DNA of 20,188 nucleotides from JANLQX01 sp031368095 (GCA_031368095.1 JANLQX010000306.1:1-20188); one strand, 5' to 3'; shown: positions 1 through 8,024, counted from the stretch's first letter. Translations and numbers: made by a program. Notes: generated from the letters alone by a model not told the origin.

Positions 1-1142
1 TCTACGAATCGAAGTACCGCCGTCTCCAGGGTGGTCTGTACGCCTACCGTTCCGACTCTGTGACCCCAAAGTGTGACGGATCGAGGTATCCGTACATTCT
101 CATCAGGGAGAACGCGTTCTACTGCCCGGGTGACGACCTCATTGCGTGGGATGACGAAGGCCTCTTTCCGCGCCTGGCCAAGAAGCACGGCGAGCTCCTG
201 CTCGGCATTGTCCTCGCTCACGAATGGGGTCACGCGATCCAGTACCGCGCCGGTCTCACCGACGAGCTCGACACCATCAATGCCGAACAGCAGGCGGACT
301 GTTTCGCCGGGGCTTGGCTGGCCGACCTGGACCCCAAGGAACCCTCCGAAGCGAAGTTGGCCGCGCTCCGCGACAAGGGCCTCGACGACGTGCTTTCGGG
401 ATTCGTCGAATTCCGCGACTACGTCGGCTTGGATCAGCGATTTGCCGGGTCACATGGCACCGCCTTTGATCGCATTCGGGCCTTCCAAGATGGGTACGAG
501 TTGGGTCCGAAGCAATGTGTGACCTACGCCGATGAACTGCCTCCGCTGGTGGGATTCGCCTTCCGTAGTCTGAAAGAGCGATTTCGAGGCGGCAACCTGC
601 CCTTCGCCGAACTGATTCCGCAAGTCGTGTCCTCGCTCGTTGCTTCCAATGTGGCGCGCCCCGGCATCGCCATCGTCGATCGAACTACCGCGGCAGGAAA
701 GAAGGCATGCAGCCGTCCTCTCCGTTTTGTCGGGTCACTCGCCAAGTCGGTCAGCGGTTGCCTCGATGGGGCGGGGTCGGTGCGATTCGATCGCCGAGGT
801 CTGCAGCGCTGGTACGACCGCTTCGGCGACTTCGCGCCGGCCACCGTCCTCGCCCTCGCCTGGACCTCGGTGTCCCTGGCCATCGACGACGGCGCGACGG
901 TGGGGGCGGCCTCCACGAACGACTCGTTCGTGGCCGACTGTCTCGCCGGGAGTTGGGCTTCGGGTCTGGTCGACTTCGAAACGCCGGAGAACTCGCAGCT
1001 CTCACCCGGCGATCTCGATGAAGCGGCGCAGACCATGCTCGCCCTCGCGGGCGACGATCCGCAGCCGGGACGGGGCTTCGACCGTGTGCGAGCGTTTCGT
1101 ATCGGCATCCTCGGTGGGGACTGCAAAACGAAGGCCCCGTAG
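1..1142 (+). CDS. Neutral zinc metallopeptidase, tandem-domain, 5' partial
   Basis: The reading frame is open to the left window edge (first whole codon at base 3), so the true start lies outside and the N-terminus is missing. Counting from the GTG at base 60, residues 54-58 read HEWGH (bases 219-233), the HExxH zinc site of the YpfJ-like neutral zinc metallopeptidase family. It is followed by the family's NAEQQADCFAGAW segment (74-86), which would supply the third ligand, and by AFDRIRAF. From about residue 215 the same pattern returns in decayed form: AWTSVSLAI replaces HEWGHAIQ, then TNDSFVADCLAGSW and GFDRVRAF. The second copy has no HExxH and is presumably non-catalytic. Cysteines are conserved in both halves, which suits an extracytoplasmic protein, but the export signal cannot be seen. 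It ends (TAG) six bases before the convergent ligD-like stop. The family call is firm; the substrate is unknown. Confidence 0.85.
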   Translation, partial: YESKYRRLQGGLYAYRSDSVTPKCDGSRYPYILIRENAFYCPGDDLIAWDDEGLFPRLAKKHGELLLGIVLAHEWGHAIQYRAGLTDELDTINAEQQADCFAGAWLADLDPKEPSEAKLAALRDKGLDDVLSGFVEFRDYVGLDQRFAGSHGTAFDRIRAFQDGYELGPKQCVTYADELPPLVGFAFRSLKERFRGGNLPFAELIPQVVSSLVASNVARPGIAIVDRTTAAGKKACSRPLRFVGSLAKSVSGCLDGAGSVRFDRRGLQRWYDRFGDFAPATVLALAWTSVSLAIDDGATVGAASTNDSFVADCLAGSWASGLVDFETPENSQLSPGDLDEAAQTMLALAGDDPQPGRGFDRVRAFRIGILGGDCKTKAP

Positions 1143-1148
1143 TTCCGT

Positions 1149-2156
1149 CTAGGGAAGTTTTTTCGCCCGGCTGGGCGCGACTCGAGGCGGCTCGTTGGGC
1201 ATCTTCGGATACACCGGCGGCCATGGAGCGTCGCCGAGTCCGTCGGCCAGGTCACGGGCGGACCATTCGAGGAGGGTCTCGATCGATTGCGGATCGTCGT
1301 TCATCGTCAGCCAGGCATCGCCTCGCTCGAGGAGGAGGGGCGGAACGGTCTCGATGGTGAGCTCGTCGGGCGATACGCCAACCAAATCAGCCCAAGTCAC
1401 GGGGGTCGAAACCTGTCCGCCGACGCGCGGTCGCGCCGCCCAGGCGCCGAACACCGTTTTGTGCGGCGCGTTCTGGTTGAAGTCGACGAAGACCCGGGTA
1501 CCGCGTTCTTCCTTCCACCACGCCGCCGTACACAATTCGGGTCGACGGCGTTCGAGCTCGCGGGCCAACGCTACCGCCGCCGCCCGGACCGCATAGGAAT
1601 CGACGTGTTCACGAACGCGGACGTAGACATGCAGACCGCGACTCCCGGTGGTCTTTACGTAGCTGGTGATCCCGAGTTCGCCAAGCAGGTCGCGGGTGAC
1701 GAAGGCGGCCTCGCGTACCATGTCGAACGTGACGCCGGGGGACGGGTCCAGATCGATGCGAAGTTCATCAGTGTGCTGAGGATCCCGTGCGAGGAACGGC
1801 CACGGATGAAATCCGAGACAACCAAGGTTCACGGCATAGACGACGTGCGCCATGTCGGCGAGGACGAGTGCATCCGACGGCGTTCCGTTGACCGTAGAAA
1901 CTTCCGTCGTCACGAGCCACTCGGGACCCACGGGTACCCGCTTTTGGTAAAAGCTTTTGCCACTGGCGCCATCGGGATAGCGCTCCATCGTGATGGGTCG
2001 ACCTTGCACGGTTCGCATCAGCGGTTCAGCCACCGAGAGGTAGTAGCGGACCAGATCGAGCTTCGTCGCCTTGATGGCCGAGAAGAAGATCTTGTCGGGG
2101 TTACTCACGCGCACCGCGCGTCCGTCCACCTCGATGTCGACGGCATCAATCCCCAT
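1149..2156 (-). CDS. ligD: Stand-alone LigD-type DNA polymerase/primase domain protein
   Basis: This is a 335-residue protein matching the polymerase domain (PolDom, archaeo-eukaryotic primase fold) of the non-homologous end-joining factor LigD. Visible hallmarks are VSNPDK near the N-terminus, ERYPDG and YQKR (about 58-73), the metal-binding pair in RIDLDPSPG (D135, D137), the nucleotide-binding TTGSRGLHVYV (169-179, with S172 and H176) and the third acidic residue in VFVDFNQNAPHKT (D225). In LigD such domains add ribo- or deoxyribonucleotides during end joining with Ku. No ligase or phosphoesterase domain is fused, as is common in actinobacterial split LigD systems, and no ku gene is in view. 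The frame is open further upstream to an ATG at 2270, but that would overlap the divergent oxidoreductase gene. I chose the ATG at 2156, just before the conserved region; a GTG slightly downstream is also possible. Confidence 0.9.
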   Translation of the reverse strand: MGIDAVDIEVDGRAVRVSNPDKIFFSAIKATKLDLVRYYLSVAEPLMRTVQGRPITMERYPDGASGKSFYQKRVPVGPEWLVTTEVSTVNGTPSDALVLADMAHVVYAVNLGCLGFHPWPFLARDPQHTDELRIDLDPSPGVTFDMVREAAFVTRDLLGELGITSYVKTTGSRGLHVYVRVREHVDSYAVRAAAVALARELERRRPELCTAAWWKEERGTRVFVDFNQNAPHKTVFGAWAARPRVGGQVSTPVTWADLVGVSPDELTIETVPPLLLERGDAWLTMNDDPQSIETLLEWSARDLADGLGDAPWPPVYPKMPNEPPRVAPSRAKKLP

Positions 2157-2164
2157 ACCCTGTG

Positions 2165-2211
2165 AAGTCAACCACTTGCCTGCGGCTGCGGCCGGACTAC
2201 GGTCGATGTGA
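2165..2211 (+). promoter_or_regulatory. Candidate promoter for the oxidoreductase operon (near-leaderless)
   Basis: The divergent gap between the ligD-like gene and the oxidoreductase is only 55 bases. It contains TTGCCT (2176-2181) and TACGGT (2198-2203) separated by 16 bases, a fair match to -35 TTGACA and the actinobacterial -10 pattern TAnnnT. A transcript would begin around 2210, at or one or two bases before the GTG start at 2212, consistent with a leaderless mRNA and with the absence of a Shine-Dalgarno sequence there. Inferred from sequence alone. Confidence 0.35.
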
Positions 2212-3195
2212 GTGAGTACTCCGCTTCGTACCAGCGTCAATTTGATGCCGGAAGCCCCGATCGCCGACATTGTTGCGCTGGCCGTGCTGGCTGAGCGCCT
2301 GGGATACGACCGTTGTTGGGTCTACGACGAGGGATTGGCGACCCGCGACGTCTATGTCACGATGACGGCGATTGCGGCTGCGACCAGCCGCATGGAGATC
2401 GGGCCGGGGATCACCAACGCCTACACCCGTCACCCGGCCACGACGGCGGCCGCCATTGCTTCCCTGGACGAGTTCTCCGGCGGGCGCGCCTTCGTGGGTA
2501 TCGGGGCGGGCGGAAGCCTCACCCTCGGCCCACTCGGAGTTGATCGAAGTCGGCCGCTGAGTGCCGTTCGCGAGCTCATCACGATGTGCCGGAGTTTGTT
2601 CCTCGGTGCGCCGGTCACGGCGTCAACGTCGATCGGAAATCTGATGAATGCCAGCCTGCACTTTGCCCGACCTGATTTGCCGATCTGGTTGGCCGGGCGC
2701 GGTCCGAAGATGCTGGCGCTGGGCGGCGAGCTGGCCGACGGAGTGATGCTCGACTTCCTTCACCGCGACGGCATTGCCGATGCGATTGCGCTCGTACATG
2801 CCGGTGCGGCTCGAACGCAGAATGCGCCGAGGATCTGCTATTCGACTCTCGTTGTCACCGACCGTGATTCTCTCGATATGGTACGTCCACATATGACTTA
2901 TCGCCTCGTCGATTCCCAGCCGGAGGTGCGGGCCAGAATCGGCATGAACGACGATGACCGCGAGGCTATTCGCGCCGCCATGTCCGGCGGTCTGGCCGCC
3001 GCCGGGCGACTGGTGAAGGACGAATGGGTTCTGCCCTTCGTGATCGCCGGTTCGACCGACCAGTGCGTCCACCAGATCAGCGATCTTTATGAAGTGCACG
3101 GCATATCGGAGTTCATGCTCCCCGTGCTCGATCTGCCCAACGCCGCCGACTACATGACGCGCGTGGCCAAGGTGCTCGACGCGGTCCGGGCATGA
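2212..3195 (+). CDS. LLM-class flavin/F420-dependent oxidoreductase
   Basis: The 327-residue protein has the luciferase-like monooxygenase (LLM) TIM-barrel pattern: LAVLAERLGYDRCWVYDE near the start, ATSRMEIGPGITNAYTRHP (about residues 57-75), then AAIASLDEFSGGRAFVGIGAGG and PIWLAGRGPKMLALGGELADGV. The length and the ITNAYTRHP segment resemble F420-dependent 5,10-methylene-tetrahydromethanopterin reductase-like members more than FMN luciferases, but the cofactor cannot be settled from sequence. Substrates in this family are very diverse (hydride transfer or oxygenation of small organics), so no specific reaction is assigned. The GTG start at 2212 has no clear Shine-Dalgarno and may be leaderless. 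The stop overlaps the next start (ATGA at 3192-3195), so the three genes 2212-4736 are probably one translationally coupled operon. Confidence 0.88.
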   Translation: MSTPLRTSVNLMPEAPIADIVALAVLAERLGYDRCWVYDEGLATRDVYVTMTAIAAATSRMEIGPGITNAYTRHPATTAAAIASLDEFSGGRAFVGIGAGGSLTLGPLGVDRSRPLSAVRELITMCRSLFLGAPVTASTSIGNLMNASLHFARPDLPIWLAGRGPKMLALGGELADGVMLDFLHRDGIADAIALVHAGAARTQNAPRICYSTLVVTDRDSLDMVRPHMTYRLVDSQPEVRARIGMNDDDREAIRAAMSGGLAAAGRLVKDEWVLPFVIAGSTDQCVHQISDLYEVHGISEFMLPVLDLPNAADYMTRVAKVLDAVRA

Positions 3196-3905
3196 CTGCA
3201 GGTTTTGATCGGCCGGTGCTCACCGTTCCCGCCGCCACGGTGTTTGCCGATCTTGATTTGCGATTGGGTGAGCAGGCGCCGATGCCGGCGCTCATCGAAC
3301 CGGCGGCGATGCCAACGGTCACGGATCCGGTCGACGAGTCCCTGGTGCCGATCATCCATCGCCGTATCCGTACGCTGTCGAACTACTGGCACGCCGGCTG
3401 GAGTCGAGCTCTTCCGACCACGCTCATGCGCGCCGGCGCGTTCGAGCGTCTTGGCGCAGTTGCCGACTCGCTACCCAATCGCTTCGGCCTGGCGGTCTTC
3501 GACGCATGGCGTCCACTCGACCTCCAGGCCGAACTCTTCGCCGCCGCCTACGCCGACCACACTCTTCCGCCCGGATTCGTGTCCGATCCGAATCCCGATC
3601 CTCTGACCCCGCCGCCTCACCTGACCGGCGGCACCGTCGACGTGACGCTCACCGTCGACGGGATCGCGCTGGCCCCGGCGTCAGGATTTGATGACTTCAC
3701 CGACGGGGCTCATGCCGACGCTCTGGAAAGGCAGGCGGAGCTGGCGATCGATCGCGACGTTCGACGAATGCTTTATTGGCATATGCGAGCGGCTGGGTTC
3801 GTTGTGCTTCAGCAGGAATGGTGGCACTTCGAATTCGGGACGAGGCGTTGGGCGGCGATTACCAACGCACCCCCGCGGTACGGGCCGGCATCCGCCACGC
3901 AGTGA
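3192..3905 (+). CDS. D-alanyl-D-alanine dipeptidase, VanX-like (peptidase M15D)
   Basis: This 237-residue protein carries the full VanX zinc-dipeptidase signature. FDAWRP (R107) supplies the conserved arginine. HLTGGTVDVTL gives zinc ligand H143 and D150 seven residues later. QQEWWHFEFG gives the catalytic base E209 and zinc ligand H212. These spacings equal those of VanX (H116/D123 and E181/H184). Family members hydrolyse D-Ala-D-Ala; in vancomycin resistance this removes the normal cell-wall precursor, but many chromosomal members serve peptidoglycan recycling. No vanH or vanA homologue is visible, so resistance cannot be claimed. The ATG overlaps the previous stop by four bases, and the acetyltransferase begins six bases after its TGA. 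No signal peptide is apparent, so a cytoplasmic role is likely. Confidence 0.9.
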   Translation: MTAGFDRPVLTVPAATVFADLDLRLGEQAPMPALIEPAAMPTVTDPVDESLVPIIHRRIRTLSNYWHAGWSRALPTTLMRAGAFERLGAVADSLPNRFGLAVFDAWRPLDLQAELFAAAYADHTLPPGFVSDPNPDPLTPPPHLTGGTVDVTLTVDGIALAPASGFDDFTDGAHADALERQAELAIDRDVRRMLYWHMRAAGFVVLQQEWWHFEFGTRRWAAITNAPPRYGPASATQ

Positions 3906-3911
3906 GTTGCT

Positions 3912-4736
3912 ATGCGCACCGATGATCTCGTCGGCCTGATCGATCGGTACCTTGATGCCGCTCCCCGCTCTTCGTCGGATGAGGTTCGCATCGGTCCGTT
4001 CTCCGTCTTCATCACGCGGGGGCCGTGGGGCTACTACGCCCGTCCGTCGCTTCCAGTGGCGGCGCGGTTTTCCGCCGACGAGATCGAGGCGGTGTCCATC
4101 GCTCAACGGGCGCGAGCGCAGTCGGTGGCACTTGAGTGGCTTGTTGACACGGCGCCAGGAGTCGGCCCGGCGTGTGCGGCCGCCGGACTCGTCGTCACCG
4201 AGCGACCCCTGCTGGCGTGCGATCCCCGGGTCGTCGACCGGGTGGCTTCGCCGTGGGCGGACACGGTGACGATCCTTGACGCATCGTCTTCGGACCTTGC
4301 CGACCATCGTCGGGTCGCCAACGTGGCGTTCTCTCACGGCGGAACGTCAATCGGTAGCGCCGGCCCGACTGAACGAGACGCCATCGCCGACGATCCGGAC
4401 GCAGTGGCATGGACGCGAGCGCGCCTTGAGTCCGGGCAACTTATCGCCGTCGCGGCCTGCGACCAGGCCCACGGGATCGTCGCCGTGGGGTCGGCGATCC
4501 CCGCCGCCATTGACGGAATGACGATCGCCGAACTGGTCGGCATTGCCGTCCTTCCGACCCACCGTCGACGCGGGATCGCCGACGCCGTCACACGCGCCTT
4601 GGCCGGCGCCTGCGCTGATGTCGGAGCTGAGGTGGTGCTTCTGAGCGCCGCTGACGCGGCGGCGGCCCGGGTCTACGAACGGGTCGGGTTCCGTCGAGCG
4701 GCGACGTTCGCCGAGGCCGCACTGCCCGCTACGTAG
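3912..4736 (+). CDS. GNAT family N-acetyltransferase
   Basis: The C-terminal half of this 274-residue protein is a standard GNAT domain. The acetyl-CoA binding motif A is ELVGIAVLPTHRRRGIADAV, with the R/Q-x-x-G-x-A loop in RRRGIA. It is followed by AEVVLLSAADAAAARVYERVGFRRAAT, the usual strand-5/helix-4 ending. The N-terminal about 110 residues are more divergent and could be a degenerate first GNAT-like domain or a substrate-binding extension. The acceptor substrate is unknown. It is the last gene of the oxidoreductase/dipeptidase/acetyltransferase operon, starting six bases after the dipeptidase stop without an obvious Shine-Dalgarno, so translation is probably coupled. Its stop is 16 bases from the convergent acyl-CoA dehydrogenase stop. 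Confidence 0.87.
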   Translation: MRTDDLVGLIDRYLDAAPRSSSDEVRIGPFSVFITRGPWGYYARPSLPVAARFSADEIEAVSIAQRARAQSVALEWLVDTAPGVGPACAAAGLVVTERPLLACDPRVVDRVASPWADTVTILDASSSDLADHRRVANVAFSHGGTSIGSAGPTERDAIADDPDAVAWTRARLESGQLIAVAACDQAHGIVAVGSAIPAAIDGMTIAELVGIAVLPTHRRRGIADAVTRALAGACADVGAEVVLLSAADAAAARVYERVGFRRAATFAEAALPAT

Positions 4737-4752
4737 CGGGACGAGCCGAGCG

Positions 4753-5973
4753 TTAGGCCCGACGGTTCTCCGACCACGACTTGCCCTTTTCCACGTCGAC
4801 GTCGTGCGGGAGGCCGAGAGCACGCTCGGCGACGATGTTGCGCTGTACGGCCCACGTGCCACCGCCGATCGTGAGAGCGGGCGCAAAGAGGTAGCCGTAG
4901 TGCCACACCGGCTCGACGTCGGGATACAGCGACCGAGCAAAATTGACTTCCGTGGGCGCGCCACCGGAAGCCATGGGAAGGGCGCCGGCCGGACCTGAAC
5001 CCGACAGCATGCCGTGGGCCCCGACAAGTTCCTTGGCCGTCTCCATCACGTGTTGACCGTGCTCGTCGGCAAGAAGCTTCTGCACACTCGCCTCAGCCCC
5101 CGGCTCGCGTCCCTGGAGCGCAGAAGTAAGCGTACGTAGCCTCATCAGGCGTAGGGTCTCGGCCTCGATGTAGAGGGCGGCAAGGCGATCCCGCAGGACC
5201 GGATCAGTTACCCCGCCCTGTTTGCGAACGAGCTCCAACAGGTCGTAGGCGCTCGGCCCGGTGCCCCACAGCGATCCAGCGCCCGATAGCGAAACCCGTT
5301 CGTTGCCGAGTGTGACTTTGGCCAGTCGCCATCCGTCGCCCTCTTCGCCGATCCGGTACTCCGCCGGCAGCCGAACATCGTCGAAGAAGACCTGATTGAA
5401 CGAGTGCGCGGTGGTCATGTCGATGATCGGCGTGAGCGTCATGCCAGGCAGGTTCATCGGGCAGACGAAGTACGAGACCCCGCGATGTTTGGAGACGTCC
5501 GGATTCGTACGCGCGATGAGGATCCCAAATTTTGCGTGGTGTCCTCCCGAAGTCCAGATCTTGGAGCCGTTGACGATGTAGTCATCGCCGTCTCGGATCG
5601 CGCGGGTGGCCAGGGAGGCGAGATCCGATCCGGAATCCGGTTCGGAAAAGAGCTGGCAGTAGAACTCCTCCCCGGAGAGGATTCCTGGGAGAAAGCGTTG
5701 CTTCTGTTCGTCGGTTCCGCCGTAGAGAATCGTCGGCCCACCCCACCCGATACCGATGGCATTGCTTGGGCGACGAACCTCGGCCCAGCGCAGCTCTTCG
5801 TCGATGATCAGCTGGTGCTCGGGGTCGGCGCCGAGGCCGTAGGGAATCGGCCAGTGGGGCGCGACATACCCCGCGTCGGCGAGTTGGCGGCCCGTTGGCT
5901 TGGGGTTCGCCGCCAACCAGGACCTGATGTCGGTTCGCCTGGAGTCGTCGTCGGCCGGAAGGTCAAAATCCAT
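4753..5973 (-). CDS. Acyl-CoA dehydrogenase (FadE-like)
   Basis: The 406-residue protein has the whole acyl-CoA dehydrogenase layout. The FAD/substrate region includes QLFSEPDSGSDLAS (107-120) and NGSKIWTSGGHHA (135-147), then the middle beta domain with FFDDVRLP (196-203), and the C-terminal helical domain ending GGGTWAVQRNIVAERALGLP (370-389). It would oxidise an acyl-CoA to the 2-enoyl-CoA using FAD and an electron-transfer flavoprotein. At the place where medium-chain enzymes carry the catalytic glutamate (YEGT), this protein has glycine (IGGGT, about residue 371). The alternative base position used by isovaleryl-CoA-type enzymes may be filled by E225 in GNERVSL. It could also be one subunit of a heteromeric enzyme. 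It lies 46 bases downstream of the hydrolase gene on the same strand, so the two are probably co-transcribed. The ATG at 5973 has an AGGG about eight bases upstream. Confidence 0.9.
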   Translation of the reverse strand: MDFDLPADDDSRRTDIRSWLAANPKPTGRQLADAGYVAPHWPIPYGLGADPEHQLIIDEELRWAEVRRPSNAIGIGWGGPTILYGGTDEQKQRFLPGILSGEEFYCQLFSEPDSGSDLASLATRAIRDGDDYIVNGSKIWTSGGHHAKFGILIARTNPDVSKHRGVSYFVCPMNLPGMTLTPIIDMTTAHSFNQVFFDDVRLPAEYRIGEEGDGWRLAKVTLGNERVSLSGAGSLWGTGPSAYDLLELVRKQGGVTDPVLRDRLAALYIEAETLRLMRLRTLTSALQGREPGAEASVQKLLADEHGQHVMETAKELVGAHGMLSGSGPAGALPMASGGAPTEVNFARSLYPDVEPVWHYGYLFAPALTIGGGTWAVQRNIVAERALGLPHDVDVEKGKSWSENRRA

Positions 5974-6019
5974 GGTTGGACCCTACCGTCCGTCAGGAAA
6001 ATGGACTCCGGCAACGTCC

Positions 6020-6748
6020 TCAACCGAGGTTGCGTTGAAACAGCGCATGCAGCCGCTCCCAGTGACGCTCGGCGGCGGGCTTGTCGTAGATCGCTCCACG
6101 GGTCGGGAAGGCAAAGCCGTGATGTACTCCGGGATACCACTCGACCCGAGCGTTCGTCCCCGCTGCCGCGAGGTGTGCGGTGAGCCCGTCGACCATTTCC
6201 TTCGGCGCGTAGTCGTCGAACTCGGCGCAGGCGAAATACAGCTCGCCCTTGACCTGGGCGGCGAGGGGGGCAGGGGAGTTGTCGCCGAAGAGGCGCACGC
6301 CGTAGAGCGATGCGGCCGCCTTGATCCGGTCCGGGAACATCGCCGCCATGGCAAAAGAGAACGGGCCGCTCATGCAGTAACCCATGCACCCCACGCGCGA
6401 TGCATCGGCGGCCGGGTCGGCGTCGGCGTGGGCGAACAGCGCCTCCGTGTCGCTCGCCACCATTGCGTCGGTCAGCCCGTGCATCAAGGTAAACATCGCT
6501 TCACGAGTCATCGCTGGATCGCCCGAGAAGATGTTGAACTCCCGAGTGGCCCGGTAGTAGAGGTTCGGCAGAATGACGTAGTACCCGGCAGTGGCCAGGC
6601 GGCGGGCCATGTCGTGGAGCTCCTCCCGCTTGCCGGGAGCGTCCATATAGAAGAACACGACCGGGTGGGGGCCACCTTCTTCCGGATGGGTGATGAACGT
6701 ATTCATCGCTCCGCTTGTGGTGGCGATATCCAGATGGTGCTCGATCAT
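6020..6748 (-). CDS. Dienelactone hydrolase family protein (alpha/beta hydrolase)
   Basis: This 242-residue alpha/beta hydrolase has the dienelactone hydrolase pattern. The nucleophile elbow is GYCMSG, with cysteine C125 in place of serine as in true dienelactone hydrolases. The acid is in ACAEFDDYAP (D178/D179) and the histidine in GVHHGFAF (H209/H210). It probably opens a lactone or ester in cytoplasmic catabolism; the exact substrate is not evident. I start it at the ATG at 6748 because the reverse strand there has GGGAG about five bases upstream. An ATG seven codons earlier (6769) is also in frame. It is the first gene of a two-gene unit with the downstream acyl-CoA dehydrogenase, suggesting a shared degradation pathway. 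Confidence 0.88.
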   Translation of the reverse strand: MIEHHLDIATTSGAMNTFITHPEEGGPHPVVFFYMDAPGKREELHDMARRLATAGYYVILPNLYYRATREFNIFSGDPAMTREAMFTLMHGLTDAMVASDTEALFAHADADPAADASRVGCMGYCMSGPFSFAMAAMFPDRIKAAASLYGVRLFGDNSPAPLAAQVKGELYFACAEFDDYAPKEMVDGLTAHLAAAGTNARVEWYPGVHHGFAFPTRGAIYDKPAAERHWERLHALFQRNLG

Positions 6749-6770
6749 GATTCTCCCGGGTGATGACAAC

Positions 6771-8024
6771 GTGGTCGCGAGGCGCTGGCGTCACGATAAC
6801 AATCAGGTGGTGGATTCCTCATCGTCGCTCGCTATCGTCGGTCGTATCGCGATCGGCGCCGGTGGCCTGATGTTGGCCGCATCGACGTTCCTTTCGGCCA
6901 TCAAACTCGTGGTTGTCCCGAGGGGAACCTCGCAGCGAATCACCCGGTTGGTCTTCACTCTGGTGCGCGGGGTGATGCGGGTGTACGCCCGTGAGGGACT
7001 GCCCTGGAGCAAACGCGATCAGCGACTCGCCTTTTACGCCCCCGTCGCTCTCGTTCTCCTGCCGATGATGTGGGTGACGCTGATCATCATCGGATTTGCC
7101 GGTGTCCACTGGGCGCTCGATCCCAGTTCGTGGCCCGACGCGCTCTACGTGAGTGGATCGTCCATGCTCACGCTCGGCGTGATGTTCCGACGCAACGGTC
7201 CGGCGGCGATCTTCTCGTTCACCCAAGCCGCCGTCGGGCTCATCGTGGTCGCGCTCCTGATCTCGTATCTCCCGGCCATCTATGCCGCTTTCTCCAAGCG
7301 CGAGGTGCTCGTCGGACTCCTCGAGTCGCGGGCTGGCACGCCGCCCTCTCCGGTCACAATGCTGGTGCGGTTCAACATGGTGGGAGGAATCGACGAGCTG
7401 GAACCGTTCTTCAGCCGTTGGGAGGACTGGTTCGTCGAAGTGGAGGAGAGTCACACGAACTTTGCCGCGCTGAACTTCTTCCGGTCGCCGCGTCCCGACC
7501 GATCATGGATCACGGCGGCCGGCTGTGTGCTCGACACGGCGGCACTGTCGCTCAGCGTGTTGGACCGCAAACGTTCGGCCGAGGCCGCACTTTGTCTGCG
7601 CGCTGGCTTTTTGTCGCTTCGTCGAATCGCCGACTACTTCATGATTCCGCACAACGACGATCCGAAGCCGACCGATCCGATCAGCATCGCTCGACGCGAA
7701 TTCGATTTGATGTACTTCGAACTTGAGGCCGCCGGTCTGCCCCTCAAACCCGACCACGACAAGGCGTGGGCCGACTTCTGCGGATGGCGGGTCAACTACG
7801 ACACCACCCTTGTTCGTTTGGCCACCGTCGTCGTGGCTCCGCCGGCGCACTGGTCGTCGGATCGCCAGGTAGAAAAATTCACCCCGAAACTCCTTCGTAC
7901 TCGGCGTCGAGTTCGTGTGCACGGCGAACGCCAACTTGCATTCCGCTCGGGAACCGCTGAGCTCGCGGCCGCCGGTCGTCCGCCGGAGATACCGCTGGAC
8001 TCCACCGTCAATTCGGTTCGCTGA
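6771..8024 (+). CDS. Potassium-channel-family-like membrane protein with atypical filter
   Basis: Numbered from GTG 6771 (417 residues), a hydrophobic segment at about 20-49 is followed by a second (88-115), a re-entrant-like stretch (122-141), a third segment (146-172), then the motif YLPAIYAAFSKREV with LLESRAGTPPS (166-192) and a soluble tail of about 225 residues. The TM-pore-TM arrangement and the LPxxYxAFSxRE/RAGxPPS segment resemble bacterial two-TM potassium-channel-family proteins as I recall them. The pore motif reads SSMLTLGVMF (130-139) where channels have TTLTTVGYGD, so potassium selectivity is doubtful. The tail is predicted cytosolic and unassigned. GTG 6771 is preceded by GGTGAT with six-base spacing; GTG 6807 or 6810 are alternatives. 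The longer start at 6690 would run inside the divergent hydrolase gene and is rejected. Membrane location is secure; ion conduction is an inference. Confidence 0.72.
   Translation: MVARRWRHDNNQVVDSSSSLAIVGRIAIGAGGLMLAASTFLSAIKLVVVPRGTSQRITRLVFTLVRGVMRVYAREGLPWSKRDQRLAFYAPVALVLLPMMWVTLIIIGFAGVHWALDPSSWPDALYVSGSSMLTLGVMFRRNGPAAIFSFTQAAVGLIVVALLISYLPAIYAAFSKREVLVGLLESRAGTPPSPVTMLVRFNMVGGIDELEPFFSRWEDWFVEVEESHTNFAALNFFRSPRPDRSWITAAGCVLDTAALSLSVLDRKRSAEAALCLRAGFLSLRRIADYFMIPHNDDPKPTDPISIARREFDLMYFELEAAGLPLKPDHDKAWADFCGWRVNYDTTLVRLATVVVAPPAHWSSDRQVEKFTPKLLRTRRRVRVHGERQLAFRSGTAELAAAGRPPEIPLDSTVNSVR

Noticed and set aside
2157..2270. Longer start (ATG 2270) for the LigD-like protein
   Set aside because: It would overlap the divergent oxidoreductase by about 60 bases, and the conserved domain begins after residue 39 of that version.
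3192..3905. Vancomycin resistance determinant
   Set aside because: Only the VanX-like dipeptidase is present; no vanH, vanA, vanR or vanS homologue in view, and chromosomal dipeptidases of this family are common.
6690..6770. Earlier ATG (6690) for the channel-like protein
   Set aside because: This stretch is antisense to the first codons of the dienelactone hydrolase, which has a good Shine-Dalgarno at 6748; GTG 6771 or 6807 fits better.
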